This document shows positions 57,898-64,000 of a stretch of DNA of 64,000 nt, one piece after another (positions within the stretch are counted from its first letter, which is position 1; the number at the start of each line of letters is the position of its first letter). The stretch covers positions 682,001-746,000 of the forward strand of contig JAFKHH010000012.1 of NCBI GenBank assembly GCA_017306865.1, written 5' to 3'. The notes under the pieces are model-generated. The model was not told the origin of the DNA and searched no databases. It saw nothing but the letters and a program-made list of their open reading frames with translations. The DNA comes from Filimonas sp. (GTDB taxonomy: Bacteria; Bacteroidota; Bacteroidia; Chitinophagales; Chitinophagaceae). The position numbers were made by a program, and so were the translations under genes.

Positions 57898-57974
57898 TAA
57901 TGATAAATTGTTAAATGGTTACATTGATAAATTGTTTAAAACAACAATATAACCATTCAACAATTAGACAATAG
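57898..57974. repeat. Inverted repeat, TTGTTAAATGGTTA family
   Basis: AAATTGTTAAATGGTTACATTG pairs imperfectly with AACAATATAACCATTCAACAATT. It lies after radA, before comF on the same strand. Confidence 0.6.
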
Positions 57975-59348
57975 TTAGAATAATAACCGATATAATTCAT
58001 CCACCCTGCTCAATGCAATCACTTCTATTTTATATTGGTCCTTGTCAAATCCCTTCTTGTTAAAACGGGAGACAACGATTTTTTCAAAGCCTAATTTTTC
58101 TGCTTCTGCTATGCGCTGTTCAATGCGGTTCACAGCCCTGATCTCACCATTCAATCCTACCTCGCCTGCAAAGCAGATCTGATGAGGTACTGGTATATCT
58201 TCATACGAGGATAGCAAGGATGCGATTACCGCAAGATCGATGGATGGATCTTCTACCTTCAATCCACCTGCAATATTTAAGAATACATCTTTTAAGCCAA
58301 ACTGGAAACCACCGCGTTTTTCCAAAACTGCTAATAACAATTGCAGTCTGCGTAAGTCAAAACCGCTTACAGTACGTTGCGGTGTGCCATACACACTCTG
58401 GGTTACCAACGCCTGTATCTCTACCAGTAGCGGGCGCAGTCCTTCCATAGTAGCAGCAATGGCACTACCACTTAATTGCTCCTCCTTTTGAGAGATCAGA
58501 ATTTCGGATGGGTTAGATACTACACGCATACCTTCACCAGTCATCTCGTAAATGCCCAGCTCTGCAGTACTGCCGAAGCGATTTTTCAGTGTGCGAAGAA
58601 TGCGATAAGTGTAATGCCTGTCACCTTCAAATTGCAAGACCGTATCTACCATGTGCTCCAAAATTTTTGGCCCTGCTATACTTCCATCTTTTGTAATATG
58701 GCCTATCAGGAATACAGGCGTGTTAGTCTCTTTGGCAAAACGCTGGAACTCCGCAGCGCATTCTCTTATTTGCGATACACTACCCGGTGCAGATTCAATC
58801 AGGTTTGATTGCAACGTCTGGATAGAGTCAACGATCACCAGTTGTGGTTTTAGTTTTTTTATTTCCTGGAAGATTGCTTGTGTGTACGTTTCTGTCAGCA
58901 GGTAAAAGTTATCGTTCTGTATTTTCAACCTGTCCGCACGCATCTTTATTTGTTGCTCACTCTCCTCGCCACTTATATAAAGGGTAGTCACATTTTTTTG
59001 CAACAATCCATTTTGTAAAAACAATGTACTCTTACCAATCCCCGGTTCACCAGCTACCAATATGATGCTGCCCCCTACAATACCGCCACCTAACACACGG
59101 TTCAATTCTGCATCGGGGCTGATCAGTCTTTTTTCTTCAGAAGTCTTTACCTCATTTAATGCGATTGCCTGTGTGCGCTTCGGTTCTTCATGATAGGTCT
59201 TCCATGTACTACTGCTTTTTGTAACATCCTTTGCAATTACTTCTTCTACAAATGTGTTCCATTGGTTGCATGATGGACACTTGCCCAACCACTTTGTGCT
59301 TTCGTATCCACAGTTGCTACAAAAAAAAGCTGTCTTGATTTTACTCAT
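57975..59348 (-). CDS. radA: DNA repair protein RadA
   Basis: A 457-aa RecA-like branch-migration helicase. The N-terminal zinc finger has Cys10, 13, 24, 27 (CSNCGYESTKWLGKCPSC). Walker A is GEPGIGKST near residue 99, the RadA motif KNRFG is near 257, and a Lon-like C-terminal domain ends with NRIEQRIAEAEKLGF. It processes recombination intermediates. Length is normal. Confidence 0.96.
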   Translation of the reverse strand: MSKIKTAFFCSNCGYESTKWLGKCPSCNQWNTFVEEVIAKDVTKSSSTWKTYHEEPKRTQAIALNEVKTSEEKRLISPDAELNRVLGGGIVGGSIILVAGEPGIGKSTLFLQNGLLQKNVTTLYISGEESEQQIKMRADRLKIQNDNFYLLTETYTQAIFQEIKKLKPQLVIVDSIQTLQSNLIESAPGSVSQIRECAAEFQRFAKETNTPVFLIGHITKDGSIAGPKILEHMVDTVLQFEGDRHYTYRILRTLKNRFGSTAELGIYEMTGEGMRVVSNPSEILISQKEEQLSGSAIAATMEGLRPLLVEIQALVTQSVYGTPQRTVSGFDLRRLQLLLAVLEKRGGFQFGLKDVFLNIAGGLKVEDPSIDLAVIASLLSSYEDIPVPHQICFAGEVGLNGEIRAVNRIEQRIAEAEKLGFEKIVVSRFNKKGFDKDQYKIEVIALSRVDELYRLLF

Positions 59349-59961
59349 TCGGTAAAGATAAATGCAATGAAAATGTTAGCATGTGATGTGTGTAAAATGA
59401 TACACGGGTGTTGAAGATTCAAAAAAATGAATGAGAAAAACGGTGGTAAAGAAAAAGTAAAAGGGCCGACATGTAGTTGTCGACCCTTTACTTACTAACC
59501 CATTAAATTCTGCCACTAAATTACAATAATGGGGTACAAATCAAAATTATTTTTTGTCCTTGTTAATAACTTTTCTGAGCCTGAAAAAATAAATAAATTG
59601 CTTAATATGTATTTGATAATCAGTTAGTTGAAAGTAATTTAGGCACACCTGTATTTTTTCAATTCCGGCAAAATAAAAAATACATATAACGATTATTCTA
59701 ATGCGTTTATGGCCTGTTTATAAGCAGATTTTAGGCTTAATTTTAAAAGAAATAATCCTTCCGGGGAAGGATTATTTAAAAAAAATCAGGTAATATTTTT
59801 TTTAGGAACGGTTTGTAATTCGGAAAACCATATTTTTACTTAACAAATTATTAACCTATCGTAAAACGAAACTTATTGCCGTTTTTACGGTTAATGAACT
59901 GGTTGTAAAAGCCAGATATTTGATGCACATGAGAGGCCCTGTTGTTTTCAACGGGGCATTT
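59349..59961. other. 613-bp noncoding AT-rich gap
   Basis: No gene is visible on either strand. A hairpin at 59460-59489 (AAAGGGCCGAC / GTCGACCCTTT, one mismatch) looks like a terminator. Positions 59500-59870 are strikingly AT-rich. A perfect 13-bp hairpin AAATAATCCTTCC at 59750-59777 has T-rich flanks on both strands. A third stem at 59936-59958 lies directly after rng. The block could hold a small RNA, but nothing recognisable was found. Confidence 0.55.
59750..59785 (-). terminator. Hairpin in the AT-rich gap, candidate terminator
   Basis: Perfect 13-bp arms (AAATAATCCTTCC / GGAAGGATTATTT) around a 2-base centre. It may end the rng transcript or an undetected short transcript. Confidence 0.5.
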
Positions 59962-61512
59962 CTATAGCTTGATCTCTTCCTCATTTGAATCAAAGAAATG
60001 GAACTCTGTAAAGTAGTAATCCGTGGATGGTTTGATCGCAATTGGAATTTTATATTTCTTCTTCCATTTTTTCCTGATAGACGTAAACAAACCTTTTGTA
60101 AGGTGTGAGAACACAATAGGGTGTACCACCAACGTTAGGTTCTTGTGCTGGTGCGTAACCAGGTAATGCAGACGTTTTTCGATCTCGTCCTCCAGCAGCA
60201 TTGTTGGCGCCACCTTTCCGGTGCCGTTACAGCAAGGGCATGTTTCGCTGGTTGTAATGTTCACCTCCGGGCGCATACGCTGGCGGGTGATCTGCATCAG
60301 GCCAAATTTGGAAATAGGCAATACCGCATGTTTAGCCCTGTCCGGACGCATAAACTGCTCCATTGCCTCCTGTAGCTTCTTCTTATTCTCCGGCAGCTTC
60401 ATATCTATGAAGTCTACTACTATAATGCCTCCTATGTCACGCAGCCTCAATTGTCTTGCAATCTCTTCAGCCGCCTCCATATTTGTTTCCAGGGCATTTT
60501 CTTCCTGGTTATTGCTTACGCTTTTATAGCCGCTATTTACGTCTACTACGTGCAGGGCTTCCGTATGCTCAATGATCAGGTAAGCGCCACTGTTCAGGTT
60601 CACCGTCTTACCAAAAGACGATTTTACCTGCTTCGTAATACCATACTGGTCAAATACCGGCACACCCGGTCCGTGATAGGATACAATATCGGCCTTTTCA
60701 GGAGCGATCTTCTGAATATAGTTCCGCGTATCGTTATAAATGTTCTTATCGTTAATAATGATACGGTTAAAATCTTCTGTCAGCAAGTCACGCAAAATAC
60801 TTGTGGTCTTGTCCTGCTCGCTCATCACCTTGGATGGTGCCTGCGCACCTTTCAGGTTACGCTGGATCGTTTTCCAGGTTTCCACCAGTGCCAGCAAATC
60901 CTCATGCAACTCAGCGGTATTCTTACCTTCTGCAGCGGTACGGACGATCACACCAAAGTTTTTCGGTTTGATCGCTTCTACGATTTTATGTAGGCGTTTA
61001 CGCTCGTCTGAAGAATGTATTTTTTTAGAAACCGCTACGATCTCGTTGAATGGTGTAACCACCACAAAACGGCCGGGTAAGGATATTTCACAGCTCAGGC
61101 GCGGACCTTTTGCCGCAATAGGCTCTTTCAATATCTGCACCAGTATATTGGGCTTGCCATTCAGTACCTCGTTTATCTTGCCGGTCTTAATAATTTCCGG
61201 TTCGATCTGGAATTTGGCAAAATCTGTTATATCGGCTTCTTTATCGTTCATCGCAGCTTGCGTGAACTTCAATATAGAGCGGGCAAACGGACTCAGGTCC
61301 GTGTAATGAAGGAATGCATCCTTCTCGAATCCAACGTCTACAAAAGCGGCATTAAGGCCCGGGATCAGCTTTTTTACCTTACCCAGGTATAAGTCACCTA
61401 CTGCAAAGTTAGCGTCGGCTTTTTCATTATGCAGCTCTACAAGTTTCTTGTCTTCCAACAGGGCAATTTCAACGCCTGATGGAGCTGCATTTATTATCAA
61501 TTCTTTGTTCAC
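59962..61512 (-). CDS. rng: Ribonuclease E/G family endoribonuclease
   Basis: A 516-aa single-strand RNase for rRNA and mRNA processing. An N-terminal S1 domain (VGDLYLGKVKKLIPGLNAAFVDVGFEKDAFLHYTDL) precedes the DNase I-like catalytic part with GGIIVVDFIDMK (metal-binding Asp pair) and the zinc-link CPCCNGTG. No long scaffolding tail of RNase E, so RNase G is the better name. Sits in the usual Bacteroidota run with the HU, TPR and mS38-like genes on the same strand. Confidence 0.95.
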   Translation of the reverse strand: MNKELIINAAPSGVEIALLEDKKLVELHNEKADANFAVGDLYLGKVKKLIPGLNAAFVDVGFEKDAFLHYTDLSPFARSILKFTQAAMNDKEADITDFAKFQIEPEIIKTGKINEVLNGKPNILVQILKEPIAAKGPRLSCEISLPGRFVVVTPFNEIVAVSKKIHSSDERKRLHKIVEAIKPKNFGVIVRTAAEGKNTAELHEDLLALVETWKTIQRNLKGAQAPSKVMSEQDKTTSILRDLLTEDFNRIIINDKNIYNDTRNYIQKIAPEKADIVSYHGPGVPVFDQYGITKQVKSSFGKTVNLNSGAYLIIEHTEALHVVDVNSGYKSVSNNQEENALETNMEAAEEIARQLRLRDIGGIIVVDFIDMKLPENKKKLQEAMEQFMRPDRAKHAVLPISKFGLMQITRQRMRPEVNITTSETCPCCNGTGKVAPTMLLEDEIEKRLHYLVTHQHKNLTLVVHPIVFSHLTKGLFTSIRKKWKKKYKIPIAIKPSTDYYFTEFHFFDSNEEEIKL

Positions 61513-61838
61513 AAAATAGCAACTTTAATATTTTAATTTAATTCCTTTCCTAAGTAAAATCCACACGGTTAGTGCAAGCTATTAACGGCTTGTACTGTTG
61601 TTTGGTTGCAGCAATAAAGGGATAGTACCCGCAGTTGATTAGATCACGGATATGCAAAGCAATGCCACACAATCAATCCCACGAAACCAGCCGCTTTGTT
61701 TAGATAAGGAAAAGGTAAAGTTGCGAAGCGGAAAACCTGAAGGAGTAACTGTCCGTTATAAAAGGAAATAAATGCCGGAAGTACGGTTACCTTCCGGCAT
61801 TATAATATAGTTCGATATAAGGTATGAAAAATAGCTAA
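61513..61838. other. Gap upstream of rng with one terminator
   Basis: A hairpin at 61771-61801 (AATGCCGGAAG / CTTCCGGCATT) ends the upstream minus-strand transcript. The remaining 250 bases hold no gene and should contain the rng promoter. Confidence 0.55.
61771..61803 (-). terminator. Terminator after the mS38-like gene
   Basis: An 11-bp perfect stem AATGCCGGAAG / CTTCCGGCATT with a 9-base loop; on the minus strand it is followed by TATTTCC. Confidence 0.7.
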
Positions 61839-61931
61839 CTATTTCTTCTTCTTATGACGATTCTTTCTTAGTCTTTTCTTGCGTTTGTGTGTTGCGATCT
61901 TATGACGTTTTCTCTTTTTACCACAAGGCAT
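61839..61931 (-). CDS. Small AURKAIP1/COX24-like (mS38-type) ribosomal protein, 30 aa
   Basis: A 30-residue, extremely basic protein: it begins MPCGKKRKRHKIATHKRKK and continues with RLRKNRHKKKK. This is the Bacteroidota small protein annotated as AURKAIP1/COX24 domain, related to mitochondrial ribosomal protein mS38, which lies near the decoding site of the small subunit (family knowledge). It is easily missed by gene callers because of its length. A terminator lies downstream, and it precedes rng and follows the TPR gene on the same strand, a common gene order. Confidence 0.88.
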   Translation of the reverse strand: MPCGKKRKRHKIATHKRKKRLRKNRHKKKK

Positions 61932-61965
61932 ACTCAAAAATGTTTTTTAGTTATACAATCAATAT

Positions 61966-62805
61966 TTATTGTAAAGCTTTGATCCGCTCTTCAATTTCCT
62001 TTTTAATCTGGGGTACTTTCACCTGCTCTGCAGCAGTTTTGTACCATTTGGCAGCATTTGTTTTATCCCCTTTTTGCTCATATAGCTCTGCCAGGTGAAA
62101 AACAGCTTCCAGGTTATCCGGTTGCTTAGCTGCTACTATCTGGAAGCGTTCGATGGCCTTATCGTTCTGACCACTCTTAATGTCTCCCAGACCCAGTATA
62201 ATTTGTCCGTAAATGAAATCCGGGTTCTTGTCTACAATTTGCTTGACAGCCAAAATACCCTGCATCGGGTTGTCAGAAATGTTGCCAAACATATAGCAGG
62301 CTCCAAGACCAACACGTGCCGAATCATTTGCCGGATTAATTTCTAAAGATCTTTCAAAAAGCGTTTTTGCTTGGGTACCCATCCAGTTTTGCATAGCTGG
62401 GTCACCCTCTGCCATTAACTCGTTTAAAAGTAAACGGGCTGCAAAGGTGAGGCTTTTTTCAGAATTTTCCAACTTAGATGCTTCTGCAAAATAATATAGG
62501 CCAAGCGGGTGATGATGCACCGAATCGCCCCAGAAGTGCGCTAACTGCTGATAGGCTGTAATTTGTTGGTTTTTAACATCGCCGCGGGTAACACCGTTTT
62601 CCAGGCTTGCGACTAAAGAAAGTTGATTGGGGGTAAGTTTCTGTTTGGCTTGGGACAACAAGGTATCCACGTTCACCGTATGATGGTCTGCAGCAGGCAT
62701 GGTCTCTGATGCCGGCTTGTTTACAGGTACGGTACGTCCAAAGAAAAATAAAGCGATTAAAACTGCTATTCCACCACCTAAAAGAATGTACTGTTGTTTT
62801 TTCAC
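61966..62805 (-). CDS. Membrane-anchored TPR protein
   Basis: A 279-aa protein with one N-terminal membrane helix (YILLGGGIAVLIALFFFG) and at least four tetratricopeptide units, such as PDFIYGQIILGLGDIKSGQNDKAIERF and PDNLEAVFHLAELYEQKGDKTNAAKWY. TPR domains bind protein partners; the partner is unknown. Conserved beside HU and rng in Bacteroidota. It starts 24 bases after the HU stop and is likely co-transcribed with it. Confidence 0.88.
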   Translation of the reverse strand: MKKQQYILLGGGIAVLIALFFFGRTVPVNKPASETMPAADHHTVNVDTLLSQAKQKLTPNQLSLVASLENGVTRGDVKNQQITAYQQLAHFWGDSVHHHPLGLYYFAEASKLENSEKSLTFAARLLLNELMAEGDPAMQNWMGTQAKTLFERSLEINPANDSARVGLGACYMFGNISDNPMQGILAVKQIVDKNPDFIYGQIILGLGDIKSGQNDKAIERFQIVAAKQPDNLEAVFHLAELYEQKGDKTNAAKWYKTAAEQVKVPQIKKEIEERIKALQ

Positions 62806-62828
62806 GAAGCTAAAATTGAAACGCGAAG

Positions 62829-63119
62829 TTATTCTACCTTACGCATTTGCTTCACTTCGTTAACGAATTCTTTAGAAGGTTTAAATGCAGGGATAAAATG
62901 CTCAGGGATTTCAACAGCAATATTCTTTTTAATATTCCTGCCTATTTTGGCTGCTCTCTTTTTTGTAATAAAGCTGCCAAAGCCACGGATGTAGATGTTT
63001 TCCCCCTTTGAGAGATTTTCTTTGATCTCTTTCAGCATCGTCTCCAATGTTACCAGCACATCTACCTTAGGTATACCGGTTTTGTCCGAAATGTTGTTGA
63101 TCAAGTCTGACTTTCTCAT
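62829..63119 (-). CDS. HU/IHF-family DNA-binding protein
   Basis: A 96-aa nucleoid protein from ATG 63119 (MRKSDLINNISDKTGIPK). The HU arm motif is GRNIKKNIAVEIPEHFIPAFKPSKEF; the Pro is the DNA-kinking residue. The GFGSF turn is intact. The frame extends to 63386 over the start region of mutY, but this 89-residue extension is not conserved and is rejected. It bends DNA and organises the nucleoid. Divergent from mutY. Confidence 0.94.
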   Translation of the reverse strand: MRKSDLINNISDKTGIPKVDVLVTLETMLKEIKENLSKGENIYIRGFGSFITKKRAAKIGRNIKKNIAVEIPEHFIPAFKPSKEFVNEVKQMRKVE

Positions 63120-63233
63120 TATGGTTTGTTTATGCTTGTTTATTGTTATACTGCTGTAAAATAAAACAAAAAACCTGATCTTAAAAGAAAAATGGAGATT
63201 TTTTGATAGATGTTTACGATTGAATGGCAAATG

Positions 63234-63290
63234 TTTGGAAAAAACGGGTTCAGAGCCATTTTTACTTAAACATTTGGAAAAAAACGGGTT
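63234..63290. repeat. Direct repeat between HU and mutY genes
   Basis: TTTGGAAAAAACGGGTT (63234-63250) and TTTGGAAAAAAACGGGTT (63273-63290) are direct copies with a 39-base period, in the divergent promoter region. Confidence 0.6.
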
Positions 63291-63323
63291 ATGCGGGATG
63301 TGATTTATTCTCATTTTTGCATT

Positions 63324-64000
63324 GTGAAAAAGTCCATTTTTACCACTTCCCTTATGCAATGGCATAAAACAGCTAACGACAGGCAAATGCCCTGGAAAGG
63401 CGAGCGCGATCCGTATAAAATATGGCTGAGCGAGGTCATTCTACAGCAGACGCGCGTAGAGCAGGGGTGGAGTTACTACGAAAAATTTATCAAACACTAT
63501 CCTACCATAGACAAGCTGGCCAAAGCAAAAGATGAGGATGCGTATAAGCTGTGGGAAGGGCTTGGCTATTACAACCGGTGTAAAAACCTCCTGTTTACCG
63601 CCAGGGAAATTGTACAGCAGCATAAAGGTGTTTTTCCTTCGGAATATGACAATATACTAGCGCTAAAAGGCGTAGGCCCGTATACAGCCGCAGCTATTGC
63701 TTCCTTTGCATACGATCTGCCTTTTGCGGTAGTAGATGGCAATGTGTTCCGGGTTTTATCCAGGGCTTTTGGCGTGGATACTGCTATAGATAGCACCGCG
63801 GGCAAACAATATTTTGCAACACTGGCGCAGGAAGTGCTGGATCTAAAAGAGCCCGGGGCCTATAACCAGGCCATTATGGACTTTGGCGCTACGGTGTGTA
63901 AACCGGCACTTCCGCATTGTGCATACTGCCCGCTGGAAAAGCATTGCGTAGCAAGGGCTACAGGCAAAGTGAATGCACTGCCGGTAAAAGAAAAAGTGCT
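63324..64000 (+). CDS. mutY: A/G-specific adenine glycosylase, 5' part
   Basis: Removes adenine mispaired with 8-oxoguanine. About 225 residues are present, cut by the right edge. Seen: SEVILQQTRVEQG (catalytic Glu), the helix-hairpin-helix LKGVGPYTAAAIASFAY, VVDGNVFRV with the catalytic Asp, and the 4Fe-4S motif C-x6-C-x2-C-x5-C. GTG 63324 (VKKSIFTTSLMQWHKTANDRQMPWKG) is the likely start because related proteins begin about ten residues before the WH pair; ATG 63354 is the alternative. Confidence 0.93.
   Translation, partial: MKKSIFTTSLMQWHKTANDRQMPWKGERDPYKIWLSEVILQQTRVEQGWSYYEKFIKHYPTIDKLAKAKDEDAYKLWEGLGYYNRCKNLLFTAREIVQQHKGVFPSEYDNILALKGVGPYTAAAIASFAYDLPFAVVDGNVFRVLSRAFGVDTAIDSTAGKQYFATLAQEVLDLKEPGAYNQAIMDFGATVCKPALPHCAYCPLEKHCVARATGKVNALPVKEKV

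Noticed and set aside
59389-59406. TGTGTAAAATGATACACG near the radA start as a third sus operator
   Set aside because: Spacer is six bases instead of five, one half site is imperfect, and the gene is unrelated; probably chance.
63120-63386. 89-residue extension of the HU protein
   Set aside because: Overlaps the start of divergent mutY and contains the direct repeats; HU proteins begin at MRKSDLI.

Overview
The window looks like chromosomal DNA of a Bacteroidota bacterium, most likely Chitinophagaceae (inference). The evidence is a SusC/SusD/SusE starch locus, a type IX secretion (T9SS) C-terminal sorting domain, a gliding lipoprotein (GldH), BatD, a bacterial GGGP-synthase end, LytTR two-component genes, promoter-like TAnnTTTG boxes close to start codons, and few Shine-Dalgarno sites. 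Nearly all of it is ordinary core genome. I see no prophage, CRISPR array, tRNA or rRNA. Layout 0-23 kb: the 3' end of a GGGP synthase, an M28 peptidase, a LytS/LytTR two-component pair, dxs, a lipoprotein, D-lactate dehydrogenase, fumC, a two-gene glycosidase operon (GH123-like protein plus GH29 alpha-L-fucosidase), a DUF6089-like barrel protein, nth, a small anti-sigma-like protein, ftsB-eno, and ligA with a membrane-anchored MutS-like ATPase. Layout 23-35 kb: a starch/alpha-glucan locus. It holds a NUDIX-type regulator whose catalytic box is degenerate, then two 17-bp palindromic operator candidates, a secreted GH13 amylase with a T9SS signal, SusC, a frameshifted SusD, two small exported proteins and a SusE-like starch-binding lipoprotein. 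Layout 35-50 kb: yicC-gldH, trehalase, an OmpR-type two-component pair, batD, a degenerate arginase-family protein, aqpZ, a REP-associated tyrosine transposase (RAYT) inside two nested pairs of inverted repeats, an M13 peptidase, a PBP4-type carboxypeptidase and a lipoprotein. Layout 50-64 kb: mutL with a lost endonuclease motif, a GH3/beta-lactamase-fold fusion, glutathione peroxidase, comF, radA, then the block rng / 30-aa mS38-like ribosomal protein / TPR protein / HU, with mutY divergent at the right edge. Several genes form one physiological theme: the sus locus imports and cuts alpha-glucans, trehalase and the fucosidase operon add other sugars, and T9SS/gliding parts (GldH, the amylase sorting domain) link export to polysaccharide use. 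The most unusual feature of the window is between the genes. Most gaps carry near-perfect inverted repeats built from a handful of recurring words, and at least five dispersed families can be recognised by eye.
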